From assembly GCA_938005745.1 (NCBI GenBank), contig CALLMM010000037.1, positions 34,397-98,396 of the forward strand: a DNA stretch of 64,000 nucleotides, written 5' to 3'. This DNA is from an uncultured Chthonomonadales bacterium (GTDB lineage Bacteria > Armatimonadota > Chthonomonadetes > Chthonomonadales > CAJBBX01). Of this stretch, positions 34,555 to 45,200 are shown piece by piece; position 1 is the first letter of the stretch, and each line of letters begins with the position of its first letter. The notes under the pieces are model-generated. The model was not told the DNA's origin. It saw nothing but the letters and a program-made list of their open reading frames with translations, and ran no database searches. The position numbers were made by a program, and so were the translations under genes.

Positions 34555-36768
34555 CTAGCTCCTTTCGGTTGTCGGCAGGGTCTCCACCTGCACGCTGCCA
34601 TCGCGGTACTTCACAACATACGACGGGCTCTCCTTCGCATCCACCGGCGGCAGAAAGGGGATCAGCGCGCCGCTCAGATGCTCATCTACCAGTCGTTCCC
34701 ACTCCATCCGGCTGGCGTTGTCGCTCTGCCGGGAGAGGAACCAGTCAATCAGGCTGTCATCCCACTGAACCTCCATGCCCCGCGCGCGATAGCGGCGAGA
34801 GAGGTCCGAGAGCAGGTTCTCGCGCAGCCAGCGGCGCATCGCCGCTTCCGAGTTGGACGCGCCCACGCATATGACATCAATCTGCGCGGCAAAATCCTCG
34901 CCCAGCTTCGCCTCCGCCGCCTGCTCGTAGTCGGCGGAAGCCGGCTCCTTCACATTGCGATAGCCGGTTTTACGCCGGGACTCTGCCTCGATATCCGCCG
35001 TGAGCAGCACGACCGTATCGCTCAGATAGATGCGTTTTCCGCGCGCATCGGTGATCAGCCCGCTGGCAAGCGCCTGATGCAGCACCTCCAGCACCTGCGG
35101 ATGACAGGCGTCCACGTTTTCGCACCGCAGCACGCACCAGGGCGTCTGCGCCACCTGATGCAGCGGAACCGTCTCACTGAAGCCGACATAGCCGGGAGGC
35201 GCGCCCAGCAGCATGGTCAGATCGTGCGCCTGCGTGAACCGGCTGAAATCTATCGTCACCACGCGGCTGGCGGACTGAAAGAGGGCTTCCGCGATGATCT
35301 CGGAGAGGCTCTCGCTGTGCTCCGCCGCCTCCGAGACCAGCAGCGCAACTGCGTTCGGGCGGTTCGGACGCAGATCGAGACCGGAGACGGTTACCTTCAG
35401 CCGATTGACCAGCGTCGTAATCTCCTCCTCGGAGAGCAGCGCACTCTCCAGCAGACGCTCACGCAGGATCGGCAGGCGGTCGGAGAGCACCAGCGGCATC
35501 CCGACCATCCGCTGCGCGACCGTCTCCACATCGGTGATCAGCACCTCTTTGCGGCTCTGCGCCAGCGCATGGGCGACGCACTGCTCCAGCAGATCCACCG
35601 CCTTATCCGGGAAATAGCGGTTACGCATATACCGCTGCGCGAAATCCACTAGCCAGCGCAGGGTCTCCTCACCGACGCTTACCCCGCGCAGGCGCTGGAA
35701 CTCCTCCCGCAGCGCACGGAGAATATCCAGCGTCTGCTCCGGGCTGAGTTCGTAAACACGGATCGGCTGAAAGCGGCGTTCCAGTGCGGGATCGGGTTCG
35801 ATAAACCGCCGGTACTCATCGTCGGTGGTGGCGGCGATGCAGGCAAGATCGCCCCGTGCCAGCGCGGGCTTCAGCAGGCTGGCGATATCGCCGGTTCCCG
35901 CCGCGCCCCCGACACCGATAATCGAATGCACCTCGTCAATAAAGAGCAGAATGCCGTCCTGGCTGGCTTCCGTCAGGAGCGCCTGCATCCGTTTCTCAAG
36001 CTCGCCATGCACGCTGGCTCCCGCCACCAGCGTGGAGGGCTGGATTGCGAGGATCCGCGCATCGCGCAGCATCTCGGGAACCTGCCCCGCCACGATGCGA
36101 TGCGCCAGCCCCTCCACGATGGTCGTCTTGCCGACGCCCGCCGGTCCGACCAGCGCGGGATTGCGCTTGGTCCGGCGGCAGAGCGTCTCGATCACCAGAT
36201 CCAGCTCCTCCTCGCGTCCGACCATCGGACTGAGACGATTCTCGCGCGCGGCGCGGGTCAGATCCTTGCCGAACTGCTCCAGCGTAGGCGTGGGGCGTCT
36301 GGCGCGCGCTGCCGACTTTGCCGGACCGCCCTGCCGCAGTGAGGGATCGTCGGAAGAGGCGGAGGTCGCCGGCGCGTTGGAGAGATCCGCCGCCTCGACG
36401 AACGCCTTTCCGGTGAGGGGATAGCCTGCCTCCTGCAGGATGATCGCCGCCAGATCGCGCTCGGCGGGCTGTTTTGCCCCGCGCGACGCCGCCCACCTCG
36501 CAGCCCTCTGTCGAAGCTCCTCCGCATCCAGCGGCTCGCCCGTCTCTCCCTTTTTCAGCTCCTCTTCAATATACGCCTGCAGCGACGAAGCCTCCAGACC
36601 CGACGCCATACTCTCCGACATCGGTCCATGCCGCTCCAGAAGCGCCAGAAGCCAGTGATGAACGCACAGCGTCTCATGCTGACGCTCCTGCTGTATCTGT
36701 ACGGCGCGCTCCAGAATGCGCTGCGCTCCTCGTGAGAGGGGGATACCGGGTTTCTCTATCTCGCTCAT
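34555..36768 (-). CDS. Clp/Hsp100-type AAA+ protein with degenerate second ATPase domain
   Basis: 737 aa. Residues 10-125 resemble a Clp N domain. The first AAA+ ring is intact: Walker A GPAGVGKT (208-215), Walker B ILLFIDEV (273-280), arginine finger region ALERRF (328-333). The second ring keeps its pore loop LGAPPGYVGFSE (521-532) but has lost its catalytic parts: Walker A is replaced by VSEAAEHS (478-485), Walker B reads CVLRCENVD, sensor-1 is LTAD instead of MTSN, and the arginine-finger NRID is AQID. No ClpP-binding tripeptide loop was found. It may remodel proteins as a single-ring motor with a passive second ring. It is coupled to the YbjN-like gene. Confidence 0.9.
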   Translation of the reverse strand: MSEIEKPGIPLSRGAQRILERAVQIQQERQHETLCVHHWLLALLERHGPMSESMASGLEASSLQAYIEEELKKGETGEPLDAEELRQRAARWAASRGAKQPAERDLAAIILQEAGYPLTGKAFVEAADLSNAPATSASSDDPSLRQGGPAKSAARARRPTPTLEQFGKDLTRAARENRLSPMVGREEELDLVIETLCRRTKRNPALVGPAGVGKTTIVEGLAHRIVAGQVPEMLRDARILAIQPSTLVAGASVHGELEKRMQALLTEASQDGILLFIDEVHSIIGVGGAAGTGDIASLLKPALARGDLACIAATTDDEYRRFIEPDPALERRFQPIRVYELSPEQTLDILRALREEFQRLRGVSVGEETLRWLVDFAQRYMRNRYFPDKAVDLLEQCVAHALAQSRKEVLITDVETVAQRMVGMPLVLSDRLPILRERLLESALLSEEEITTLVNRLKVTVSGLDLRPNRPNAVALLVSEAAEHSESLSEIIAEALFQSASRVVTIDFSRFTQAHDLTMLLGAPPGYVGFSETVPLHQVAQTPWCVLRCENVDACHPQVLEVLHQALASGLITDARGKRIYLSDTVVLLTADIEAESRRKTGYRNVKEPASADYEQAAEAKLGEDFAAQIDVICVGASNSEAAMRRWLRENLLSDLSRRYRARGMEVQWDDSLIDWFLSRQSDNASRMEWERLVDEHLSGALIPFLPPVDAKESPSYVVKYRDGSVQVETLPTTERS

Positions 36769-36831
36769 TGCCTCTACTCTTTATCCGGATCAACCGACGA
36801 CCGATTACGCTATATATGTGCCGGCTGTTGA

Positions 36832-37464
36832 CTATTCCGCCTGTCCGGCGCAGGTTCCTTCTTCGCCCCTGGTTGTGCGGGGATGTTCGTCGAACCGGCA
36901 GTCCAGCAGGAGAGCCGTCTGCAGCCGCCTCAGATAGTGCGGCCGCCCGATCTCCACCGCACCCAACGACCGAAGGTGAGGAGTCATATACTGCACATCC
37001 AGCAGTATATAGCCGCGTTCGCGCAGTCGGGAGACCAGCGCGGCAAGCGCGACTTTGGAGGCGTCCGTCTCGTAGTGGAACATGCTCTCCGCCATAAACG
37101 CCCCGCCAAGCGCGACCCCATAGGTTCCGCCAACCAGCCTGCCGTCGCGCCACGTCTCCACACTGTGCGCCTTTCCCTGCCGGTGAAGCTCCGAGTAGAC
37201 CCGAACAAACTCCTCCGAGATCCAGGTACCCTCCTCCCGATCCGCGCAGCCGCGCATCACCCCTTCGAAATCGGTATTGATGCGAACCTCAAAAACGCCC
37301 CGGCGTATCGTCTTTGCCAGAGAGCGGGATACATGGAAACCGTCCAGCGGAATGATTGCGCGCCGCCCCGGCTGAAACCACCAGATCTCGCCTGTGTCCG
37401 GGTCCGCCATCGGGAAGATTCCCTGACGATAGGCGATCTCAATCAGTTCAGGAGTCAGTTGCAT
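36832..37464 (-). CDS. aat: Leucyl/phenylalanyl-tRNA--protein transferase
   Basis: 210 aa from the ATG at 37464 (MQLTPELIEIAYRQGIFPMAD); the frame stays open upstream but is not protein-like, and no good ribosome site marks the start (a GTG at 37485 is also possible). Family motifs: GIFPMADPDTGEIWWFQPGRRAIIPLDGFHVSRSL, FEGVMRGCADREEGTWISEEFVRVYSELHRQGKAHSVETWRDGRLVGGTYGVALGGAFMAESMFH, and LDVQYMTPHLRSLGAVEIGR. Aat attaches Leu or Phe to N-terminal Lys/Arg, marking proteins for ClpS/ClpAP under the N-end rule. It lies 63 bp downstream of the atypical Clp gene, which is intriguing but may be chance. Confidence 0.94.
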   Translation of the reverse strand: MQLTPELIEIAYRQGIFPMADPDTGEIWWFQPGRRAIIPLDGFHVSRSLAKTIRRGVFEVRINTDFEGVMRGCADREEGTWISEEFVRVYSELHRQGKAHSVETWRDGRLVGGTYGVALGGAFMAESMFHYETDASKVALAALVSRLRERGYILLDVQYMTPHLRSLGAVEIGRPHYLRRLQTALLLDCRFDEHPRTTRGEEGTCAGQAE

Positions 37465-37795
37465 ATTCGCGCCGCCGACGCTCACTGCGATTGGCAGGAG
37501 GTGATGATTGCTCCAGACACAGTCATAGTATCCGCTCTCTCCCCGAATCGTACGCAGAAATTCTGACGCCTGTCTGCGCCTGGAAGAACAGCAGGTCAGG
37601 CAAGGCGCGCCTGGTATGCGGGCAGCGCCGACGCCTGACGCAGGCTGGATGCGGATGAAACATCCGCGATCCTGTCTCCGGGCGCGCCTGTGTGGAAGGG
37701 AAAATCTGGTACACTGAGTCAAGGAGGGGGATGTCAGCCTTCGATTTTGCCAGATCCCGCGCGCCATATCCTCTTGAGAGTATACCCACCGCTAT
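37465..37795. other. Intergenic region between aat and the MFS gene
   Basis: 331 bp. No gene is supported. A plus-strand GGCAGGAGG followed by ATG at about 37504 opens only a 20-codon frame. No clear promoter for the MFS gene was found. Confidence 0.5.
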
Positions 37796-39046
37796 ATGAA
37801 ACGTTCGCCGCTTGCCATTCTTTTCATCACGGTCGTGATTGACCTGCTGGGCTTCGGGATCATTCTTCCCCTGCTGCCGCTCTATGTGGAGCGGTTTGGA
37901 GGAACGCCGGTTACCGCCGGATGGCTCTCCACCAGCTTTTCCATCATGCAGTTCATCTTTGCGCCGATCTGGGGAAGGGTCTCTGACCTGAAGGGACGCC
38001 GCCCCCTGATCCTGATGAGTCTGCTGGGATCCTCCCTCGCCTTCTTTCTGTTCGGGATCGCGCAGCATCTGTGGATGCTGTTTGTGGCGCGGATCGCCGC
38101 CGGCATCCTTACGGCGGCAAGCCTCCCCACGGCGCAGGCGTACATCGCGGACGTAACCACGCCGGACAGACGCGCGCGCGGCATGGCGTTGATCGGGGTG
38201 GCGTTTGGGGTCGGCTTCGCCTTCGGTCCGTGGATCGGCGCATGGCTTGGGAAGCACTACGGGCTTGGCGGTCCGGCTTTCTTTGTGGCGGGTCTCGCCC
38301 TTGCGAACTTCGTCTGGTCCTACTTTGCGCTGCCGGAGTCGCATCTTGTCCGGGATACGTCCCGGGCGCGAAAAGTCGTCATCTTCGACATCAAGCCCTT
38401 CATCCGCTCCTTTCAGAGACCGCATTTGGGCGAACTGCTGACCGTCTTCAGCATCGCGACCTTCGCGTTCGCCCTGATGGAGGCGACCTTCACCTGGCTG
38501 GTGCTGCTACGCTTCGTCGAGCCGCAGTACGGCGCCGTCCTGACGCCCTCGCAGCTGGAGGCGAAAGCCGCCTCCGTCGTAGGACCGATCTTCGGGATCG
38601 TCGGCGTCTCAGCGGTGCTGGCGCAGGGCGCGGTCATGAGCGGCGCGGCGCAGAGAGCCGGCGAGCGCACGCTGGTGCGTCTAGGCGCGCTGATGCTGAC
38701 AGCGACCCTCTTTGGAATCGGAGCTGTCCACTCGCTTCCCGGCGTCACGGTGCTCTCCGCCTGTCTGGCAGCCGGCAACGGAATGATGACCCCCTCCCTC
38801 TCCAGCATGATCTCCAAAGTCGCCGATCCGAACGAGCGGGGCGGAACGCTGGGCGTCCAGCAGGGGCTGGGCAGTCTGGCGCGCATTGTCGCGCCTCCGC
38901 TGGGAACCTGGCTGCTTCAGGGATACGGAACCGGCACGCCCTACTTCGCCGCCGCCGTTCTGATGGGTCTTGCGATGCTGCTGACGCTGAACATCAAAAA
39001 GATTCCCGACGGCGATCCCGCGCCTCCGGCGGCTTCATTTCATTAA
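37796..39046 (+). CDS. MFS transporter, TetA-like drug/H+ antiporter family
   Basis: 416 aa, about 12 hydrophobic helices. Helix 1 and the first loop read LLGFGIILPLLPLYVERFGG; the MFS motif A after helix 2 is GRVSDLKGRRPLILMSLLGS, and helix 4-5 contains ARIAAGILTAASLPTAQAYIADVT and the motif C-like GVAFGVGFAFGPWIGAWLG. This resembles the 12-helix TCR/TetA group of proton-driven exporters. The substrate is unknown. The start lacks a Shine-Dalgarno sequence, so it may be leaderless or weakly translated. Confidence 0.9.
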   Translation: MKRSPLAILFITVVIDLLGFGIILPLLPLYVERFGGTPVTAGWLSTSFSIMQFIFAPIWGRVSDLKGRRPLILMSLLGSSLAFFLFGIAQHLWMLFVARIAAGILTAASLPTAQAYIADVTTPDRRARGMALIGVAFGVGFAFGPWIGAWLGKHYGLGGPAFFVAGLALANFVWSYFALPESHLVRDTSRARKVVIFDIKPFIRSFQRPHLGELLTVFSIATFAFALMEATFTWLVLLRFVEPQYGAVLTPSQLEAKAASVVGPIFGIVGVSAVLAQGAVMSGAAQRAGERTLVRLGALMLTATLFGIGAVHSLPGVTVLSACLAAGNGMMTPSLSSMISKVADPNERGGTLGVQQGLGSLARIVAPPLGTWLLQGYGTGTPYFAAAVLMGLAMLLTLNIKKIPDGDPAPPAASFH

Positions 39047-39167
39047 ACTCCCATCTCAAATTTCCGCCGATTCAGGGAATAGGGAACTCGGGCGAATATC
39101 CGGGTCGTCAGGCACGCGCCCATAGCCGTGCCGATGCATCCCGCCTATTGGCCCGGGAGGAGAAGGA

Positions 39168-39656
39168 GTGACCATAGAGACGACCAGCATCGGACGCGAG
39201 TTTGCGCGCCGCGTCAACAACATCGCCTGCGAACTTCAGCTTCAGACCGGCATCCATCATCGCATTGAGCGATTCATGGAGGACTTTGCGGTGGAGCATC
39301 CTAACCTGCGCGCCAGCTATATCGCGCGCGAGGTGGACGAGAGCTACTTTCTGGACGGCTTCTGCCCCCCGGAAGCGGCGGCGCGCCCTGCGTTACACGC
39401 CCTCTGCATCGAAGGCGAGAACCTGTTCGAGTTTGTTCTGTTCGCGCACGGATTTCGGCGGGATGTGGTGGATATTCGGAGCATCGCGCAGATCCAGGAG
39501 ACCTGGCTGGAGCCGGAGAAGGAGAAGCCGTTTCTCTTTCGCGCCACCCTCTACTACACCTACCCGTCCGTGACGATCCTGCGCGCCTCCACCGGAGAGT
39601 CGCAGGACGCGGCGCAGGAGTTCCTGGCGCGCCTGCGCTACCTGAAGGGGTGGTAG
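39168..39656 (+). CDS. Conserved-looking hypothetical protein, 162 aa
   Basis: It starts GTG at 39168 behind GGGAGGAGAAGGA. It is soluble, mixed alpha/beta by composition, with an N-terminal helical part (REFARRVNNIACELQLQTGIHHRIERFMEDFAVEHPNL) and a later strand-rich part (HALCIEGENLFEFVLFAHGF, FLFRATLYYTYPSVTILRAS). I do not recognise the family. It is followed by a 72-residue membrane-anchored coiled-coil gene just 2 bp on, and the two are probably a unit. Confidence 0.7.
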   Translation: MTIETTSIGREFARRVNNIACELQLQTGIHHRIERFMEDFAVEHPNLRASYIAREVDESYFLDGFCPPEAAARPALHALCIEGENLFEFVLFAHGFRRDVVDIRSIAQIQETWLEPEKEKPFLFRATLYYTYPSVTILRASTGESQDAAQEFLARLRYLKGW

Positions 39657-39658
39657 CC

Positions 39659-39877
39659 ATGCCGATTCCCATCTCCAGCATACGCGCCGATGCCCGAGCG
39701 GATCGCAGCGGGGCCATGGATGCGGAGGCGCGCCGGCTCCGGCAGGAGGTTGAGGCTCTGCGCAGCGCCTCCATGCTCGAAGGACACAGTCTGATGGGCG
39801 GCGCGGCGTTCGGCTGGGCAGCCATCGGGCTGTCCGTACTGGGCGTCCTGCTCGGGCTGTTCGCGCTCCTCAAATAG
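39659..39877 (+). CDS. Small coiled-coil protein with C-terminal membrane helix
   Basis: 72 aa from the ATG at 39659, with GAAGGGG upstream. Residues 18-40 (MDAEARRLRQEVEALRSAS) have a heptad-like coiled-coil pattern, and the last 25 residues (GWAAIGLSVLGVLLGLFALLK) form one membrane helix, giving a tail-anchored topology. No family recognised. It is followed by a strong hairpin terminator. Confidence 0.6.
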   Translation: MPIPISSIRADARADRSGAMDAEARRLRQEVEALRSASMLEGHSLMGGAAFGWAAIGLSVLGVLLGLFALLK

Positions 39878-39885
39878 ACCGAAAT

Positions 39886-39921
39886 GCAGACCGCCCCGAT
39901 CTTCCGATCAGGGCGGTCTGC
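39886..39921. terminator. Bidirectional hairpin terminator
   Basis: 16-nt arm GCAGACCGCCCCGATC (39886-39901), loop TTCC, and a matching arm (39906-39921) with one mismatch. It lies 9 bp after the small coiled-coil gene and 7 bp from the stop of the convergent oxidoreductase gene. Confidence 0.75.
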
Positions 39922-39927
39922 ACCCGA

Positions 39928-41076
39928 CTACTCAACCTTTACCCATCGCCTCTCCCGATGGCTCTTCAGGATCGCCTCGCAGAGCACAATCTCCCGGTGC
40001 CCGTCCGCAAAAGTCGGAAACGGCGCGGGCGCGGAGAGATCTCCGGCAGCGATATAGCCGTAGAAGGCGCGGAAGCACTGCTTGAAGGTGTCGGGGAAGC
40101 CCTCATTATGCCCGCCCGGGTAGTTGATGTAGGGACGCACCGCCTCCGACGCCAGCGCTGGGTCGCGCAGCAGCAGCTCGTTGGGTCTGTCGCGATGTCC
40201 GATCCACAATTCGTTGGGGCGTTCGCTCTCCCAGGCGAGCGCGCACTTCGATCCAGCGATCTCCAGACGCAGGCAGTTCTTTCGCCCGCCCGTTATCTGC
40301 GAGACCCACAGACAGCCACGCGCGCCTCCCGCAAACCGCAGCATCACACAGCCGTAGTCCTCTGTGCGGATCTCCACCGGAATCGTCGCTGACTCCCGCG
40401 CCAGCTTGCCGGTGAAGGTCTCCACCTCCCCAGCAGGGCGATGACGCACCGGATGCACCGTGCACAGATCGGCGCAGACCTCCTCCACCGTCAGCCCGGA
40501 GATCGCCTGCGCCAGATCGAGCCAGTGCGTTCCGATGTCGGCGACGGCGCGAAGCTCTCCGCCCTCCTCCGCCAGCACTCTCCAGTTGTAGTCGGTGTCG
40601 TAGAGCAGCCAGTCCTGCACATAGCTGCCACAGATCGAGTAGATCTCTCCGATCTCTCCGGCGCGCGCCATCTCCCGCGCCTGCAGACAGATCGGATAGA
40701 AGCGGATGTTGTAGGTAACGCCCGCCGCCCGTCCCGACTCCCGCGCCAGCTTCACCAGCTCCGCCGACTCGACGGCGTTCATCGCCAGCGGCTTCTCGCA
40801 CATCACATGCTTGCCCGCCTCCAGCGCGGCGCGCGCCTGCGGATAGTGCAGACGGTTCGGCGTGGTCAGGTGCACCGCCTGCACGCGCGCATCCGCCAGT
40901 ATCTCCTCAAAACTGGCGTAGCCGACCGGCAGTCCCATCGCCTCTGCGGCGCGTTGAGACTTCTCCGCAGAGGACCCCAGAACCCCGACGACCTTCACGC
41001 CCAGCCGCTTCAACGCCTCCACATGCACCGGTCCGATAAAGCCGGTTCCGACGACTGCCGCGCCTATCTCCTGCAT
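39928..41076 (-). CDS. Gfo/Idh/MocA family oxidoreductase
   Basis: 382 aa. The NAD-binding start is [21 protein letters not shown]; the family EKP motif is in [13 protein letters not shown]. The second domain carries [15 protein letters not shown], with the conserved D-x-G-x-H metal/substrate region. It is a likely cytoplasmic NAD(P)-dependent sugar or inositol dehydrogenase; the specific sugar cannot be told. GGAGGAGCG precedes the start. It lies 18 bp after an epimerase/isomerase gene, a pairing typical of sugar catabolic units. Confidence 0.92.
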   Translation of the reverse strand: MQEIGAAVVGTGFIGPVHVEALKRLGVKVVGVLGSSAEKSQRAAEAMGLPVGYASFEEILADARVQAVHLTTPNRLHYPQARAALEAGKHVMCEKPLAMNAVESAELVKLARESGRAAGVTYNIRFYPICLQAREMARAGEIGEIYSICGSYVQDWLLYDTDYNWRVLAEEGGELRAVADIGTHWLDLAQAISGLTVEEVCADLCTVHPVRHRPAGEVETFTGKLARESATIPVEIRTEDYGCVMLRFAGGARGCLWVSQITGGRKNCLRLEIAGSKCALAWESERPNELWIGHRDRPNELLLRDPALASEAVRPYINYPGGHNEGFPDTFKQCFRAFYGYIAAGDLSAPAPFPTFADGHREIVLCEAILKSHRERRWVKVE

Positions 41077-41094
41077 GGCGGTCTCGCTCCTCCG

Positions 41095-42009
41095 TTATCC
41101 CATAAACTGCCGCAGGTAGCGCGAAGACTGACGCAGCGCGGCTTTTCGGCTCTCCAGAGTCTTCTCATAGGCGCGGTCCTCTACCTCCACGCATACCGCG
41201 CCGTCATAGCCGGTATCGCTCAGAATGGAGAAGAACTGCCCCCAGTTTACATCGCCTAAACCGGGCAGCTTCGGCACGTGAAACTCCAGCGGCGTCGCCA
41301 GAATGCCCACGTCGTCCAGCCGATGACGATCCACCCGCGCATCTTTGGCGTGGACATGGAACAGCTTATGGCTGAATTCGCGGATCGGCTTCAGATAGTC
41401 CATCTGCTGCCAGATCATGTGCGAGGGATCGTAGTTCAGCCCGAAGTGATCGCTGGGGATCGCCGCGAACATTCGGCGCCAGATCGCCGGGCTGACCGCC
41501 AGATTCTTGCCTCCGGGCCACTCATCGCCGGTGAACAGCATCGGGCAGTTCTCGATGCCGATCCGAATGTTCTGCTCCTCCGCCAGCGCGATCAGCGGCT
41601 TCCAGACCTCCTCAAAACGACGCCAGTTCTCCTCCACCGAGCGCGTGTAGTCCCGACCGATAAAGGTGTTCACCACGCCAAGCCCCAGAAGCTTCGCCCC
41701 GACGATCACCCGTTTGAGATGCTCCAGGCAGGTCTGCGCCTCCTGCGGGTCGGGCGACAACAGGTTCGGATAGTAGCCCAGCCCGCTGATCTGTACGCCG
41801 ATTTGTGCGCACAGTTTCCGGATCGCCTCCGCTCCCGCCGCATCCAGCTCCGTCACGTTGATATGCGTAACCCCGGCGTAACGACGCTCCGCCTTCCCGA
41901 CGGGCCAGCACATCACCTCCACACAGTCGTATCCCGCCTCTTTTGCAAAGTGCAGCGTCTCCTCCAGCGACAGCTCCGGCAGAATTGCGCTGACAAATCC
42001 CAGTTGCAT
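41095..42009 (-). CDS. Sugar phosphate isomerase/epimerase (xylose isomerase-like TIM barrel)
   Basis: 304 aa from the ATG at 42009, directly behind GGAGGAGACGG; the open frame to 42063 is not used. AP-endonuclease-2/xylose isomerase-like barrel: [32 protein letters not shown], metal-binding glutamates in [10 protein letters not shown] and VCVEVEDR, and [14 protein letters not shown] with [12 protein letters not shown] (His/Asp metal ligands). It is likely a keto-sugar epimerase or isomerase, cotranscribed with the Gfo/Idh/MocA gene. Confidence 0.92.
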   Translation of the reverse strand: MQLGFVSAILPELSLEETLHFAKEAGYDCVEVMCWPVGKAERRYAGVTHINVTELDAAGAEAIRKLCAQIGVQISGLGYYPNLLSPDPQEAQTCLEHLKRVIVGAKLLGLGVVNTFIGRDYTRSVEENWRRFEEVWKPLIALAEEQNIRIGIENCPMLFTGDEWPGGKNLAVSPAIWRRMFAAIPSDHFGLNYDPSHMIWQQMDYLKPIREFSHKLFHVHAKDARVDRHRLDDVGILATPLEFHVPKLPGLGDVNWGQFFSILSDTGYDGAVCVEVEDRAYEKTLESRKAALRQSSRYLRQFMG

Positions 42010-42220
42010 CCGTCTCCTCCTGTAAGAACGCATCGGTCGTCTTTTTCCCTCATAAGGTTCCACAGACGACGTCGAACTCCTGTCTCTCCGCCGCGCCTTC
42101 CGCCGGAAAAACGGGCGGTTCCCGCAAGGAGACCCGCTCTGCCGCCCCGAAATCCTCTACAGCAGCCGCGCACGGCGGCACGAAGAGGATGAAGAAGCGG
42201 TCAGGATTGTGAGGTCTATC

Positions 42221-45200
42221 ATGCGCCATACAGTTATCATCGTCTGGTTGACGGCTCTCTGTCTGTTCTCCGCGGCTGTCGGCGCGCAGGAGTGGCGTCA
42301 TGAGCCGCTCGGACTGCCGGAAGAGGTTGTCGAGGGGCAGATCCTGCGGTTCCGGGTCGCCTACCGGGTTCCGGCGTCGGCAGGAAGAGTGCGGTTAAAT
42401 ATCGAGATCAAGGATACGCGCAACGTGGTGCATCTGGCGGAGCGTCGGATGGTTCGCGGCGCGGGAACGGCGGACGTCGCGCTGAGGATTCCGGCGGAGA
42501 AGTTCCGGGGATCGCTGATGGCGGCGCTCTGGTTTGGCGAGGACTGGCGGCAGCCGTTTGCCTCCATCCTCCATACGCGCCCGATCACCGTGCTGACCCG
42601 CGCGCAGGCGGATGCGCTGGAGAGAGCGTCGCGAGAGGCGGTCGGGATACGCCGTCGGCTCGGACTGCGCGAGGGGCAGCCAATAACGGCGGTGCTTTCG
42701 GGCGGCTGGGCGGGACGGAACGCAGCGATGGCGCGAGGCTACCTGCGCGCCCTGCAGTCTGCCGGAGTGCGCGCCGTTCTGTTCGGTCCGGACGAGGTAT
42801 CCAATCCCTCGGTGCTGGACGTGCGCTATGTGAAGATGCTGGTAATCCCGCAGGCGGCTCTCTTTCCCGGACCGGCGTTGACGCCGCTGGAGAGGTATCT
42901 GCGTCGTGGAGGGCATCTGATCGCGCTCGGCGCGCCTGCCTTTGACCGGCTGGTGCAGAAGGTGGACGGGGAGTGGATGGAGGACAGCCGGCTTAATCAG
43001 AAGATGATGGAGGCTCCCGCAACCTCCCGACTGGCAGACTTCTCCGAAGTAACCCGCGAGCAGTGGACGCGCTCCACCAACGATTTCGCCTCCCCCTGTG
43101 ACTGGCAGATGGTCACGGCAGACGGCGTCCGCGCCCTGCAGGTCTCCATCTCCAATCTGACCGGATGGGACACGCTGACCCTGCCGCTTGCGGCTCCGCC
43201 GCGGCGGGGCGAGACCTACCTGCGGTTTCGGGCAAAGGGCGGACCGCAGACAACGTCGCTGGCGATTGAGGCGCGGGAGACCGACGGCTCGCGCTGGATC
43301 GCCGCCGTTCCTCTGCACCCGCAGTGGCGGAAGTACGCCGTCCATGAGTCGGAATTCAGGCTGTGGGATCCGGAGGGACGCTCCGGTCGCGGCGCTCCGG
43401 ACGATCATCTGTCGCTGGCGCGTGTTCGCAGCATCACCGTCGGGCTTGCCTACACCCATACCCGGCTGCCCGGCGGAGCGCACCGCTACTGGTTTGCGGA
43501 TCCGGGCGCGTCTCCCGGTCCGGGCTGGGTGCGCTACCATCCCCTGACCCTCGATACCCTCTCCCCGACCTACAAGTACTACCCGATTCGGGGAGCCGCC
43601 GCTCTGGACGACTCCGCCGGACGCGCGCTGGCGGGTCCCGCCGGACTTCCCCTGCCGAAACAGATTCTCTCCACCCATCCCCGCCCGACTGCCGGAGGCA
43701 TCCTCAAACAGCGCGGGTGGCGTTGGGTTCCCCTGTTACAGGTAACCGGAAAGCAGGGCGTCGCGGGAACCCTGGCGACCATGCTCTGCCACCACGACGA
43801 CGGGTTCGGACGCGGCATCTGGGTCTCCTTCACCGCCGCCGAAGACGCCTGGTACGCACGACCGGAGGTCGTCCGCTACGCCGCTCGGCTGGCGAGCCGC
43901 ATTCTGAACGCGCCGCTGCTGGCGGAGGGAGGCGCAGAGTTTTTCGGCATCTTCCCCGACGACACGGTGCGCCTAGGCGCGTCGGCTTACGGTCCACAGG
44001 CGAACCGCGCAGAGGCGCTGCTGCAGATATTCGACCGACCGGGCGGCAAGCCGATCTTCGAGATGCGGGGGAGAGTCGGCGATCTCAAAACGAATCGCGC
44101 GGGCATGGCGCGCTGGCAGCCGGACGCAGACGCGAAAGCCGACCGCTATCGTGTCGTCGCCACGCTCCTGCTGAACGGTCGCCCCGTAGACTCTCTGCAG
44201 CATGAGATCACCGTCCGCCGCCCCCGCGTGCGCCCCTCCTTCCTGCAGACCGCGAACGGGCAGTTCGTCCTCAACGGAAAAGTCTGGTCGGCGCACGGGG
44301 TCAACTACATGCCCTCCTCCGGCATCGCCATCGAGGACAACCCCTACTTTGAACTGTGGATGTCGCGACGCTCCTACGATCCGGTAGTCATCGAACGCGA
44401 TCTGGGGCGCGTACGCGCCATGGGCTTTAACATGGTCAGCGCGTTTATCTACACCGAGGCGACTCACAACCGGAATCTCGTGGACTTCCTCAACCGCTGT
44501 GACCGTCATGGTCTGAAGGTCAACCTTTCGCTACGTCCCGGCACGCCCCTCGACTTTGAGTGGCCCGCAATCGGTGAGATCATTCGGGTAAACCGGCTCG
44601 CCAACGACGACACGATCATCGCCTACGATCTGGCGTGGGAGCCGATGTGGGGCGCCTATGAGCCGCGCAGGCGATGGGACCCGCAGTGGCGGCAGTGGAT
44701 CGAAGAGCGTTACGGCAGCCTGGAGGCAGCGGAGGCGGACTGGGGCGCGCCTGCGCCACGCCAGGACGGACAGGTTACCGGACTGCGCGATTCGGAGCTG
44801 ATCGCCTCCAGCCCGATCCCCCGCATCGCCGCCGCCTACCGCCGCTTTCTCGATGATCTGCTCAGCCGCAAGTATATGGAGGCGCGGCAGAAGATACGCA
44901 CGGTAGACGCCCATCACCTCCTCTCGTTCCGCATGACCATCACCGGCGACCCGACCGCCAACCCGCGCATGATGGCTTACGACTTCGCAGGGGTGGCGCG
45001 CAGCATGGACTTCATGGCTCCTGAAGGATACGGACGGCTCGGAGGATGGGAGCAGGTAAAGCCGGGACGCTTTACGGTGGACTATGCGCGCCTGCGCGCC
45101 CCGAATAAACCGGTGCTGTGGGCGGAGTTCGGATACACGCTCTGGGATCCCGCCTCCACCATCCCCCCTCGCGAAAAGCTGGACTTCGCCACCGCCTTCG

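Noticed and set aside
33865..35652. 595-residue frame opposite the Clp-type gene
   Set aside because: Antisense, Arg/His-rich, starts inside repeat DNA.
37497..37566. Plus-strand GGCAGGAGG followed by an ATG
   Set aside because: Opens only 20 codons antisense to the upstream part of the aat frame; likely chance.
36832..37767. Longer 311-residue start for aat
   Set aside because: The first 100 residues do not look like protein and exceed the family length; the 210-aa start at 37464 fits known Aat.
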